Shown here piece after piece: positions 34,091 through 42,432 of a stretch of DNA of 64,000 nucleotides. The notes under the pieces are model-generated. The model saw only the letters and a program-made list of their open reading frames with translations. It ran no database searches and was not told the origin of the DNA. Made by a program: the position numbers and the translations under genes. How positions within the stretch are numbered: the first letter of the stretch is position 1; every line of letters begins with the position of its first letter. Source of the DNA: Chitinophagales bacterium (GTDB taxonomy: Bacteria > Bacteroidota > Bacteroidia > Chitinophagales > LD1); the NCBI GenBank assembly GCA_016786765.1, contig JAEUUZ010000003.1, positions 310,001-374,000 of the forward strand, written 5' to 3'.

Positions 34091-34180
34091 TTATTTCTTT
34101 TTATGACGATTTTTACGAAGTCGTTTTTTACGCTTGTGAGTAGCGATTTTATGTCTTTTTCTTTTCTTTCCGCAAGGCAT
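34091..34180 (-). CDS. 29-aa basic COX24/mS38-type ribosome-associated protein
   Basis: A tiny frame: MPCGKKRKRHKIATHKRKKR and nine more residues, LRKNRHKKK. Over half of the residues are Lys, Arg or His. This is the AURKAIP1/COX24 domain seen in the mitochondrial small-subunit protein mS38 and in mycobacterial bS22. Bacteroidota genomes carry such short proteins, often next to the RNase E/G gene. It therefore probably binds the 30S subunit, where mS38 lies near the decoding-site end of 16S-type rRNA. It is 25 bases from the upstream TPR gene stop and shares the operon. Confidence 0.82.
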   Translation of the reverse strand: MPCGKKRKRHKIATHKRKKRLRKNRHKKK

Positions 34181-34205
34181 ATCCTACGTTATTTAGGTTA
34201 ATAAA

Positions 34206-35027
34206 TTATGATTTTTTTAATCGTTCTATATAGCTTCCAATCTCCTTTTTCAACTCCGGGTTTTTCTCTCGCGATTCACACTTTTGTAGAATCTCTAAAG
34301 CCTTTCCTTTATCTCCTTTATTCTCGTAAGCCATAGCCAACAAAAACAATGCGTCATTTGATTGGGGTCGCAAAGATATAACTTTTTCCAATCTTTGCAC
34401 AGCTTTTTCAAATTGACCGCTCATCATGGCGAATTTTCCGAGCATTAATTGGGCATCTGCGTTGTTCGGATCTTTTTTTACAATGTCTAGAAGCATTGCT
34501 ATTCCTTGCATTGGGCTTGCTCCTTGTTCAATCAACGACCCGGCATACTTCATGCGCAAATTAATATTCGAACTGTCTAAATTGTAAGCGTTTTGGTAGC
34601 TTTCTACCGCTTTTTCCAACAAATAGCCTTTCATGTCATCTGAATTACTGATGCCCGAAGTAGCTTCAAATAAATCTCCGGCTCGCTCTAATTTTTCTTT
34701 GCTTTTTTCTGCAGTTCCGGCTTGTGCAGTGTAATAAGCCTCCACCACCGATTCACCCTTTTCGTGAAATAAAAGCGTTAACGCATTATAGTTTTTACTG
34801 TTTTCCCATTGGTCGATCAGCTTGGTTGTATCGGCATTTGTTACCGTTGTCTTCACTTTAGCTAAGTATGAAGCGAAGTCGAATGCCGTAGCTTCTTTGG
34901 CTGTGCTTTCCATGGCAGCAGGTTTTGGTTTCTTGTCTTTGTTTACCATCGGCAGAAACAAATAGCTGCTGATAGCCAATACAGCAAATACCAGTAAAGT
35001 AATCAATTGATTTTTTGAAAGTTTCAT
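34206..35027 (-). CDS. Membrane-anchored TPR protein in the HU-rng block
   Basis: A 273-residue protein: an N-terminal signal-anchor (MKLSKNQLITLLVFAVLAIS) with a following hydrophilic linker (DKKPKPAAMESTAKEATAF), then three or four TPR units (about residues 130-260; examples are AQLMLGKFAMMSGQFEKAVQ and ALFLLAMAYENKGDKGKALE). There is no lipobox, so it is probably anchored in the inner membrane with TPRs in the periplasm. Homologues in this position, between HU and RNase G, are common in Bacteroidota. The function is unknown; TPRs suggest assembly or scaffolding. Confidence 0.8.
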   Translation of the reverse strand: MKLSKNQLITLLVFAVLAISSYLFLPMVNKDKKPKPAAMESTAKEATAFDFASYLAKVKTTVTNADTTKLIDQWENSKNYNALTLLFHEKGESVVEAYYTAQAGTAEKSKEKLERAGDLFEATSGISNSDDMKGYLLEKAVESYQNAYNLDSSNINLRMKYAGSLIEQGASPMQGIAMLLDIVKKDPNNADAQLMLGKFAMMSGQFEKAVQRLEKVISLRPQSNDALFLLAMAYENKGDKGKALEILQKCESREKNPELKKEIGSYIERLKKS

Positions 35028-35212
35028 GTTTGTATTTTATGGAAAGCAAACATGGAAAGTAGAAAGGATAACTCCTCTACACCCAATGTCGTTTCATTGC
35101 GCTAAAGTAAAAATACAATGGATAAAAGCCACACTGCCCAATAAAAAGTAGTATTTCTTTTTGTTATCGGACTATAGTAATGGAGTGATGCGCGGTACAA
35201 ATAGCCATCCGA

Positions 35213-35506
35213 TTATTTTTTGCCCCCTTTCCCTTTTTTCACCGCTTCAACAAAGGTTTTAGCCGGTTTGAAGGCAGGAATATAGTGCTCAGGAATTTCT
35301 ACTGCAGTGCCTTTTTTAATATTTCGACCAATTTTGGCCGCTCTTTTCTTAACAATAAAAGAACCAAAACCTCGTACATAAACGTTTTCGCCTTCTTTAA
35401 GCGAGTTTTTCACTTCTTTAAAAAATGCTTCTAACGAAACCAAAACATCTACTTTTGGAACTCCGGTCAAATCGGCAACACGTGTAACTACATCTACTTT
35501 TCTCAT
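35213..35506 (-). CDS. HU/IHF-family DNA-binding protein
   Basis: A 97-residue histone-like protein that bends DNA non-specifically as a dimer. The N-terminal helices are RKVDVVTRVADLTGVPKVDV, the beta-arm has GENVYVRGFGSFIVKKRAAK, and the tip is GRNIKKGTAVEIPEHYIPAF with a proline in the arm. The tail is short and basic (KKGKGGKK). It is first in the reverse-strand block with the TPR protein, the COX24 protein and rng, and divergent from mutY across an 80-base shared promoter gap. Confidence 0.95.
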   Translation of the reverse strand: MRKVDVVTRVADLTGVPKVDVLVSLEAFFKEVKNSLKEGENVYVRGFGSFIVKKRAAKIGRNIKKGTAVEIPEHYIPAFKPAKTFVEAVKKGKGGKK

Positions 35507-35586
35507 AAGTTTGTTTTATATTGAGAGCGAAATTGGAAACAATTTTTGAACTTTTTAGTTATTTGTGAATGATTTTAATCAGATAA

Positions 35587-36657
35587 ATGAATAATAAAAG
35601 TCGCATCTCAAGTTTTTCTTCCACTTTACTCCATTGGCACGAACACGAAAATTTCCGCTCTTACCCTTGGCGTGGCGAGAAAAATCCATATTATATTTGG
35701 TTGTCGGAAATCATTATGCAACAAACGCGCTCCGAACAAGGTTTGCCCTATTATCTGAAGTTCAAATCGCATTATCCTACCGTTCGCGATTTGGCGCTAG
35801 CCCCCATGGATACTGTGTTGCGCGATTGGCAAGGGCTAGGCTATTATTCCAGAGCCCGAAATTTGAAAGCTACGGCTGAGCTCATTCATTCACAATATAA
35901 TGATGTGTTTCCTTCCACTTATTCAGAAATTCTAAAACTGAAAGGCGTTGGTCCATATACTGCTGCAGCCATCGCTTCCTTTGCCTTTGGTGAATCGTGT
36001 GCGGTGGTGGATGGAAATGTGATTCGGGTACTGTCGCGCATTTTCGGTATTGAAGAACCTTTTGATTCCGGAGCAGGAAAAAAGGCATTTGACGAAAAGG
36101 CGGCATTACTCATCGATAAAAAGAATCCAGCACTTTACAATCAAGCCATCATGGATTTTGGCGCTACAGTTTGTGTGCCCAAAAGCCCGAAGTGCGGAAG
36201 CTGTCCGTTTTCAAACCAATGCTTCGCGTATCAAAAAGAGATGATTGATGTTTTGCCGTTTCGCTCCAAAAAACTGACTATCAAAAATCGCTATTTTTAT
36301 TTTCTGCATCTCGAAAGCAAAGCCGGTATTGTGTTACAGCAACGCACTACAAAAGATATTTGGCAAGATTTATGGCAGTTTCCGCTCATTGAATTGGCTA
36401 CTCCGTCCAAAAGAGGCGTTAAAGCAGAACTGAAAAAACGTTTTCCTGCAGGGTCTACATATACAATAGAAGACGAATGGACGCATGTGCAACTCCTTTC
36501 TCACCAGAAAATTCACAGCTTTGTGTTCCGCATTTCGGTCCCCGATTTGAAATTGCTGTTGCAAGAAGATTGGCAGCTTGTTCCAAACAAAAAACTCGAT
36601 GCATTCGCCTTCCCTAAAACACTACACTTGTATCTAACAGAAAAAAAATTAATTTAG
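35587..36657 (+). CDS. mutY: A/G-specific adenine DNA glycosylase
   Basis: MutY removes adenine mispaired with 8-oxoguanine. The 356-residue product has the helix-hairpin-helix and catalytic region (WLSEIIMQQTRSEQGLPYY; LKGVGPYTAAAIASFAFGES, with the aspartate in AVVDGNVIRVLSR), the iron-sulfur motif CVPKSPKCGSCPFSNQC (spacing 6-2-5) and a C-terminal NUDIX-like domain for 8-oxoguanine recognition (about residues 235-350). It is the first gene of mutY-ssb-gldE-gldD, a conserved order in Bacteroidota. Confidence 0.96.
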   Translation: MNNKSRISSFSSTLLHWHEHENFRSYPWRGEKNPYYIWLSEIIMQQTRSEQGLPYYLKFKSHYPTVRDLALAPMDTVLRDWQGLGYYSRARNLKATAELIHSQYNDVFPSTYSEILKLKGVGPYTAAAIASFAFGESCAVVDGNVIRVLSRIFGIEEPFDSGAGKKAFDEKAALLIDKKNPALYNQAIMDFGATVCVPKSPKCGSCPFSNQCFAYQKEMIDVLPFRSKKLTIKNRYFYFLHLESKAGIVLQQRTTKDIWQDLWQFPLIELATPSKRGVKAELKKRFPAGSTYTIEDEWTHVQLLSHQKIHSFVFRISVPDLKLLLQEDWQLVPNKKLDAFAFPKTLHLYLTEKKLI

Positions 36658-36681
36658 GGGTGTAAAAATTCAAACAAAATC

Positions 36682-37128
36682 ATGGTAAACAAGGTAACAC
36701 TATTGGGAAGATTAGGAAAGGACCCCCAAGTTAAGAACTTTTCTAACGACAATGCTATTGCTGAATTTCCGTTGGCAACAACCGAAACATATAAAGATCG
36801 CGAGGGGAAGTGGATCGAAATTACTGATTGGCATAACGTGAAATTGCCCTTTAAATGGATGGCAGAACGAGCCGAAAAAATCTTGAAAAAAGGCAGTTTG
36901 GTGTACATCGAAGGTAAAATCAAAACACGCTCGTATGATGATAAAGACGGCAACAAACGATATATCACCGAAATTGTAGCAGAAACCTTTAAACCCCTCG
37001 ATAAGCGCGAAAATACCGGTGGCGAGGGTGGCGGTGGTGGAAACTACGGCTCATCCAACGATTCCGTTCCGGCTCAAAACAACAGCAATAGCGGCAGTTC
37101 TGATTTCTCCGATGATTTACCTTTTTAA
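36682..37128 (+). CDS. ssb: Single-stranded DNA-binding protein
   Basis: A 148-residue SSB that coats ssDNA during replication and repair. The OB fold covers about residues 1-108 (MVNKVTLLGRLGKDPQVKNF; ITDWHNVKLPFKWMAERAEK; SLVYIEGKIKTRSYDDKDGN). The Gly/Asn-rich linker (GGEGGGGGNYGSSND) ends with the acidic tip SDFSDDLPF that recruits partner proteins. It is 24 bases after mutY and may share its transcript. Confidence 0.97.
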   Translation: MVNKVTLLGRLGKDPQVKNFSNDNAIAEFPLATTETYKDREGKWIEITDWHNVKLPFKWMAERAEKILKKGSLVYIEGKIKTRSYDDKDGNKRYITEIVAETFKPLDKRENTGGEGGGGGNYGSSNDSVPAQNNSNSGSSDFSDDLPF

Positions 37129-37167
37129 AGTATAAATCAGCGTATTCGTTAACTAAAATCAAATAAC

Positions 37168-38547
37168 TTGGACCCCAGTGGCTCGATTAGCGGAATTCTA
37201 AATCCGCATTTATTGGTAGTAATCTACAGTATTGTACATGTTCCTTCAACAGGCGTAATGGCGTCTGCTTTTGTTATGCTTTTGCTTATCATGTGTTCGG
37301 CTGTTATGGCTGCTTCCGAAATTGCATTCTTCTCCATCTCTGCAGCAGAACTCGATGAACTGAAAGAAAGCGAAGAGCGTAGTGATCAACGCTTGGTCAA
37401 ATTACTTGAACGTCCGAAGTATTTGCTCTCCACCATTTTGATTGGAAATAACCTCATCAACATTGGTGTCATTGTTATTTCGTATTTCATCATCACAAAC
37501 GTATTCAGTTTTGAGGATGTAAACTTAGGCTTTCTGATATTGCCGAAAGGGGTATTTGATTTTATTGTGAACGTGATTATTGTTACTTTCTTCTTAGTCC
37601 TTTTTGGAGAAGCTATTCCGAAGGTTTATGCCACACATAACAAATTGCCAATCGCCCGTTCGGTGAGTGGTTTGTTTACGTTTTTGAATAAACTTTTGAG
37701 TCCAATTAATTTTTTATTGGTGAACTCAACGGCTGTTATTGAAAAACGCATTAAGCGTCACAATGCAGAAATTGATATTGATGAAATCAATAAAGCCATC
37801 GATATTACGGTAGATAACAAAGCATCGAAAAACGATGTGAAAATGTTGAAAGGTATTGTGCATTTCGGAAACATCACCGTGCGTCAGGTGATGCGTCCGC
37901 GTATGGATGTAGCCGCTGCAGATGTGGAATGGGATTTCTTGAAATTGATTTCGTTTGTGAAAGAAAATGGGTATTCGCGTTTACCGGTGTTTAAAGAGTC
38001 CATTGACAATATTCAAGGGGTATTGTACATCAAAGATTTGTTGGAACACATTCATCAGGGCAAAGATTTTCAATGGCAGAAACTGATACGCGAAGCCTTG
38101 CACACGCCTGAAACCAAGAAGATTGATGATTTGTTGCGCGAGTTTCAAGAAACCAGAAAACACTTGGCCATAGTGGTGGATGAGTTTGGAGGAACATCAG
38201 GTATTGTTACATTGGAAGATATTGTGGAAGAAGTAATAGGCGATATCAACGATGAGTCCGATGAATCGGCCGATTCGCAGTTACGCAAAAACCCTGATGG
38301 TTCTTATATCGTAGAAGGTATTATGCAGTTGGGCGATTTAGCCAAAGGCCTTGAGTTGGATAACGACTATTTTGAGGAAGCCAAAGGGGATGCTGAAACC
38401 GTAGGTGGTCTGGTGGTGGAGTTGTTTGGCAGAATACCAAAAGTTGGTGATGAAGTAGCATTGCATAACTTTAAGTTTAAGGTGTTATCCTTCAAAAAAA
38501 ATCGCATCGAAAAATTGAAAATATTCAATAACACACCGCAATCCTAA
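37168..38547 (+). CDS. gldE: Gliding motility protein GldE (CNNM/CorC-type membrane protein)
   Basis: A 459-residue membrane protein. The N-terminal CNNM (DUF21) domain has three or four transmembrane helices (MASAFVMLLLIMCSAVMAAS; LLSTILIGNNLINIGVIVIS; FIVNVIIVTFFLVLFGEAIP, about residues 30-170). A CBS pair follows (about 215-345, with VMRPRMDVAA and LEDIVEEVIGDINDE), and then a CorC_HlyC C-terminal domain. The start is a TTG (MDPSGSISGILN), because an in-frame stop lies six codons upstream and the first ATG would remove 30 residues. GldE is known in Flavobacterium as required with GldD for gliding. A role in ion (Mg/Co) transport is known for relatives only. Confidence 0.93.
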   Translation: MDPSGSISGILNPHLLVVIYSIVHVPSTGVMASAFVMLLLIMCSAVMAASEIAFFSISAAELDELKESEERSDQRLVKLLERPKYLLSTILIGNNLINIGVIVISYFIITNVFSFEDVNLGFLILPKGVFDFIVNVIIVTFFLVLFGEAIPKVYATHNKLPIARSVSGLFTFLNKLLSPINFLLVNSTAVIEKRIKRHNAEIDIDEINKAIDITVDNKASKNDVKMLKGIVHFGNITVRQVMRPRMDVAAADVEWDFLKLISFVKENGYSRLPVFKESIDNIQGVLYIKDLLEHIHQGKDFQWQKLIREALHTPETKKIDDLLREFQETRKHLAIVVDEFGGTSGIVTLEDIVEEVIGDINDESDESADSQLRKNPDGSYIVEGIMQLGDLAKGLELDNDYFEEAKGDAETVGGLVVELFGRIPKVGDEVALHNFKFKVLSFKKNRIEKLKIFNNTPQS

Positions 38548-38549
38548 AC

Positions 38550-39176
38550 ATGTTTAAGAACGTAGCATCATTTGTTTCATTGGGTTTCAATCGCATCACA
38601 TTTTTGCTTTGTGTTGCTTTTGCTGGTTTGTTATCGGCTTGTCATGGCGATTTTACACCGAAGCAAAAAGCTTATCCGCGTGTTGTTTATCCTGAAAAAA
38701 AATACGAATTGTATTCGCCAACTAATTGTCCGTACGAGTTTGAAAAACCGGTGTATGCACAGATTAAAATCGATACGGTGTTCATGGGAAAGAAGCTGTT
38801 AGAGCCATGTTGGATGAATATTGAGTTTCCTGATTTTAATGGAACGATTAATCTTACCTACAAAGAAATCACTAAAGAAAACAACTTGAATAAGTTGATT
38901 GAAGATGCGCATAAAATGTCATTCAAGCATTCTAAAAAGGCCAATTACATTGACGAAGTATTGATTGCTAACAAGAACGGAGTTGGCGGTTTGTTGTACA
39001 ATGTAGGTGGCGATGCGGCTTCTAATATTCAGTTTTTCTTAACCGATACTACACACCACTACATTCGTGGTGCCCTTTATTTCAATAACGAACCGAATAC
39101 CGACAGTATGGCTCCGGTAATTGACTTTGTGAAGAAAGACCTCGACCATTTCTTGGAGACATTCAAGTGGAAGTAA
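38550..39176 (+). CDS. gldD: Gliding motility lipoprotein GldD
   Basis: A 208-residue lipoprotein: signal with lipobox LLSAC (cysteine at residue 31), then CHGDFTPKQKAYPRVVYPEK. GldD-like features include the YPEKKYELYSPTNCPYEFEK segment and a mature alpha/beta domain (NPxF-like turns and a C-terminal VIDFVKKDLDHFLETFKW). It starts two bases after the gldE stop and must be co-translated with it. GldD is essential for gliding in F. johnsoniae; its biochemical action is unknown. Confidence 0.94.
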   Translation: MFKNVASFVSLGFNRITFLLCVAFAGLLSACHGDFTPKQKAYPRVVYPEKKYELYSPTNCPYEFEKPVYAQIKIDTVFMGKKLLEPCWMNIEFPDFNGTINLTYKEITKENNLNKLIEDAHKMSFKHSKKANYIDEVLIANKNGVGGLLYNVGGDAASNIQFFLTDTTHHYIRGALYFNNEPNTDSMAPVIDFVKKDLDHFLETFKWK

Positions 39177-39263
39177 TTCACTTTAAAACTTGTTGCACAT
39201 TTTTTTGTTAGATGTTGAAACGTCAATTTCTATTTTTATATTCATTGACCAAAACCAACCAAA

Positions 39264-41591
39264 ATGAAAAAATTCTCCTTGTTTGCTGTACTTTGTTGCT
39301 TTGTGTTTAGTGTGTTTGCGCAATACACAGTTGGTGATAAAACAATCACCTACACCGATCCAGCTCGAAGCAACCGCTCGGTTGGCCTTCAATTCAGATA
39401 TCCCGGAACAAACACTGCTGTTGCTAATGGGCAATTCCCATTTGTGATTTTTGCACATGGATTTTCTATGAATCAAACCCCATATTTGCCTTATGCCGAT
39501 TCATTGGCTAAGCGTGGATATATAGTTGGATTGTTAACTACTGAAACAGGTCTATCGCCAAGTCATGCCAATTTTGCGCAAGATTTAGTTTTCATGTACG
39601 GTAAATTGATTTCCGAATCCAACACTAACAGTGCATCTATCTTTTATCAAAAGGTGCTGCCAAAAGGTTCATTTGGCGGGCATTCCATGGGTGGAGGAAG
39701 TACGGTGCTATCGGCACAATATGGTAATCCACAACAATGTAGTTTCACTTTTGCAGCAGCAACAACAAATCCGTCTTCCATTACTGCAGCAAAGTTTATG
39801 ACAAAACCTTACTTGGCTTTTGGGGGTAGTTTAGATTGTATTGCGCCAGTGTCTACCAACCAAAAACCAATGTACGACTCATCTGCAGCTTCATGTAAGT
39901 TTTTGATTAATATTTTGAATGGCTTGCATTGTCAGTATGGAAATGCGAGTACTCCATGCAGCTTCGGAGAAGGAACATCAGGTTGTGCCAGTTCATCGCT
40001 TACACGTCAACAGCAAATCGATAAAACCTTGTTCTATCTCGTCCCTTATTTAGATTATTATCTAAAGGGCGATTGTGCGGCTTGGACATTGTTTGAATCG
40101 CGCTATTCATCGAATACAGTAGATGCATTGCAAAGAAGCTGCACGAATAGCATACCTTCCAATCAAGGTATAACAGGCAATTTGTCCTTCTGCACCGGCC
40201 AAAGTACCACACTCACTGCTAATCCTGCGGGTTTCAATTATGTTTGGAACAATAACTCCACAGCCAATACTTTGAATGTAAATACAGCAGGTGCTTATAG
40301 TGTTGTGGTAGGAAATGGTGTTTGTTCATTACCGGCAGCCACGGCAACAGTAACGCAAAAATCAACACCTGCAACACCTTCAGCCATTTCACTAAATGAT
40401 ACCGTATGCACGGGTATTGCAGGAATAACTGCTTCTGTAACTAATGATCCAATCGCAACGCAATACAATTGGACTTTACCTTCGGGTTGGTCAATTACAC
40501 AAGGCAATAACTCGAATAGCATTCAAGCAACTTCAGGAACCAGCGGAGGTACAGTGCAAGTAACGGCTCAAAATAGTTGCGGTACAAGTGCTGCAAGTCA
40601 GAAAGCCGTAACTGTTTTGCCTTCCAATTTAGGAACAGCAGGGGCTATCAGCGGCTCGCAAACGCTCTGTAAAACGGCATCCGGCAATTATTCTATCGCA
40701 ACGGTTACAGGAGCTACTTCGTATACTTGGACTTATCCTTCGGGCTGGAACGTAAGCGGAGCAAGTAATGCAAACACAATCACATTAACACCAACGGCTA
40801 GTGCTGTATCCGGACAAATCACCGTAGCTGCTGCAAACAATTGCGGTAACAGCACACCGGCATCCTTATCTGTTCAAGTGAATGCACCGCCATTGTTGGG
40901 CGCTATTAATGGACCAACTACAGTTTGTGTTGGAAATAATATAGGTTATAAAGTTGATATTACCGGACCGGGAATTATTACTTGGACGAATCCCGGCTTT
41001 CAAGTAGTAAGTGGTGCAGGAACAGATTCTATTTATGTGTTGGCTGTAGGACCTACGGGAACAAACAGTTTGAGTGTTAGCGCCCAAAACAATTGCGGAA
41101 CTGCAACACCGGCTTCGCAAAGTGTAACTGTTGTAGATACACCTTCAATTACAATCGCTAACATCGGCAACTATATTGCCATTAATAGTGGCGGTGGAGG
41201 AACTGTAGTTTGGTTCATCAATGGGCAGCAACAAAGTGTAGGTAACGATACGATTTTTGCAATTGCAACAGGTGATTATCAGGCATTGGTTACAAATGCT
41301 AATGGTTGTAGTGGATGGTCAAATGTAGTGTATTATGAGATTGTTGGGGTTGAAAAGGTTACAACAAACGCAGCCATTAAAATCTATCCAAATCCGGCAA
41401 AAGACATCGCTGTCATTCATATTAATTCGACTCAGTTAGGCGAAGATTTGAAAGTAACCGATGCTAATGGCAGAGTGGTTTACAAGCAAACAATCACAGA
41501 CAAGGAGATTGTATTACAGGTGAAGGACTACGCCAAAGGCCTTTATCTAATAAGCATTGGCGATGAGAAGCAGAAGTTTGTTGTGGAGTAG
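39264..41591 (+). CDS. T9SS-exported cutinase/PETase-like hydrolase
   Basis: A 775-residue exported enzyme. Signal peptide MKKFSLFAVLCCFVFSVFAQ, then an alpha/beta hydrolase domain (about residues 25-280). The oxyanion region FVIFAHGFSMNQTPYLPYAD, the nucleophile elbow GHSMGGGSTVLSAQ (Ser141), the acid motif GGSLDCIAPVSTNQKPMYDS (Asp191) and the histidine NGLHCQYG (His222) reproduce the order and spacing of Thermobifida-type cutinases (GHSMGGGG, then LDTIAPV, then HF). Five cysteines in the domain suggest disulfides. After it come three or four Ig/PKD-like repeats and a T9SS type A tail (IKIYPNPAKDIAVI to KQKFVVE). It is therefore likely a secreted esterase acting on polyesters or lipids. Substrate is inferred, not shown. 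Confidence 0.86.
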   Translation: MKKFSLFAVLCCFVFSVFAQYTVGDKTITYTDPARSNRSVGLQFRYPGTNTAVANGQFPFVIFAHGFSMNQTPYLPYADSLAKRGYIVGLLTTETGLSPSHANFAQDLVFMYGKLISESNTNSASIFYQKVLPKGSFGGHSMGGGSTVLSAQYGNPQQCSFTFAAATTNPSSITAAKFMTKPYLAFGGSLDCIAPVSTNQKPMYDSSAASCKFLINILNGLHCQYGNASTPCSFGEGTSGCASSSLTRQQQIDKTLFYLVPYLDYYLKGDCAAWTLFESRYSSNTVDALQRSCTNSIPSNQGITGNLSFCTGQSTTLTANPAGFNYVWNNNSTANTLNVNTAGAYSVVVGNGVCSLPAATATVTQKSTPATPSAISLNDTVCTGIAGITASVTNDPIATQYNWTLPSGWSITQGNNSNSIQATSGTSGGTVQVTAQNSCGTSAASQKAVTVLPSNLGTAGAISGSQTLCKTASGNYSIATVTGATSYTWTYPSGWNVSGASNANTITLTPTASAVSGQITVAAANNCGNSTPASLSVQVNAPPLLGAINGPTTVCVGNNIGYKVDITGPGIITWTNPGFQVVSGAGTDSIYVLAVGPTGTNSLSVSAQNNCGTATPASQSVTVVDTPSITIANIGNYIAINSGGGGTVVWFINGQQQSVGNDTIFAIATGDYQALVTNANGCSGWSNVVYYEIVGVEKVTTNAAIKIYPNPAKDIAVIHINSTQLGEDLKVTDANGRVVYKQTITDKEIVLQVKDYAKGLYLISIGDEKQKFVVE

Positions 41592-41664
41592 TTTTTCCCT
41601 CAAGTATGAATTATGTTACGTACCAGTTTAGTTACGCATTGAACAAAACGAATAACAAAATAGC

Positions 41665-42327
41665 GTGGTTAGAAGAAAAATACAACGTGCTTACAGAATA
41701 AGTAAATATGTTATTTATAGAGAAACACTAGTTAATTATAGAGAGAAATTTTGGTCATTCATTGGGTCTTTTTTAGGTATAGGACTCATTGCCTTTATTC
41801 AAAGTGTTTGCCTTAAGGAAACCGATAATTTGTTTTTAATTGGGTCCTTTGGAGCAAGTAGTGTTCTAATTTACGGTGCTATTCAAAGTCCATTGGCACA
41901 GCCAAGAAATTTGATTGGTGGTCACATTATAAGTGCAATAATAGGCGTAACTATTTTTCGTCTTTTGCCAAACATTATTTGGCTGACTGCTCCATTAGCA
42001 GTGTCATTATCTATAATTGCAATGCAATACACGAAAACATTGCATCCCCCAGGCGGAGCAACAGCATTGATTGCAGTAACAGGTTCAGAAAAAATAAAAT
42101 CTATAGGTTATTTGTATGTCCTTTTTCCAGTTTTGACAGGTGCGGTTATTTTGTTGGTGATTGCTCTTATTGTAAACAATATGACATCTCAACGAAAATA
42201 TCCTAATGATGAATATTCAATTCGGAATTTCAAATGGATTATAGATCCAGTAAGAAAACAATCACAGAGAATAAAAGCGAAAAGAATAAAATTGACGCAC
42301 ACCAATGAACAAAAGGATAGCCTCTAA
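41665..42327 (+). CDS. HPP family inner-membrane protein
   Basis: A 220-residue membrane protein of the HPP family, named for its motif, seen as TLHPPGGATALIA. Four to five transmembrane helices follow a basic N-terminus (SFIGSFLGIGLIAFIQSVCL; LIGGHIISAIIGVTIFRLLP; TAPLAVSLSIIAMQYT; LYVLFPVLTGAVILLVIALI). Cyanobacterial members move nitrite, but function in other bacteria is unknown. It starts with GTG at 41665; an in-frame stop precedes it by 4 codons and no ATG is near the start. The codons are AT-rich even for this window, hinting at recent transfer. Confidence 0.85.
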   Translation: MVRRKIQRAYRISKYVIYRETLVNYREKFWSFIGSFLGIGLIAFIQSVCLKETDNLFLIGSFGASSVLIYGAIQSPLAQPRNLIGGHIISAIIGVTIFRLLPNIIWLTAPLAVSLSIIAMQYTKTLHPPGGATALIAVTGSEKIKSIGYLYVLFPVLTGAVILLVIALIVNNMTSQRKYPNDEYSIRNFKWIIDPVRKQSQRIKAKRIKLTHTNEQKDSL

Positions 42328-42432
42328 ATAGAGATTTGATAAAGTAAAATTTAGCTGAAAGGAAGGAGCATTTTGCTTTAATGTCGGAAGAGTTGATTAC
42401 ATACATGTTAGACTTCAGTCTATGTTTACTTT

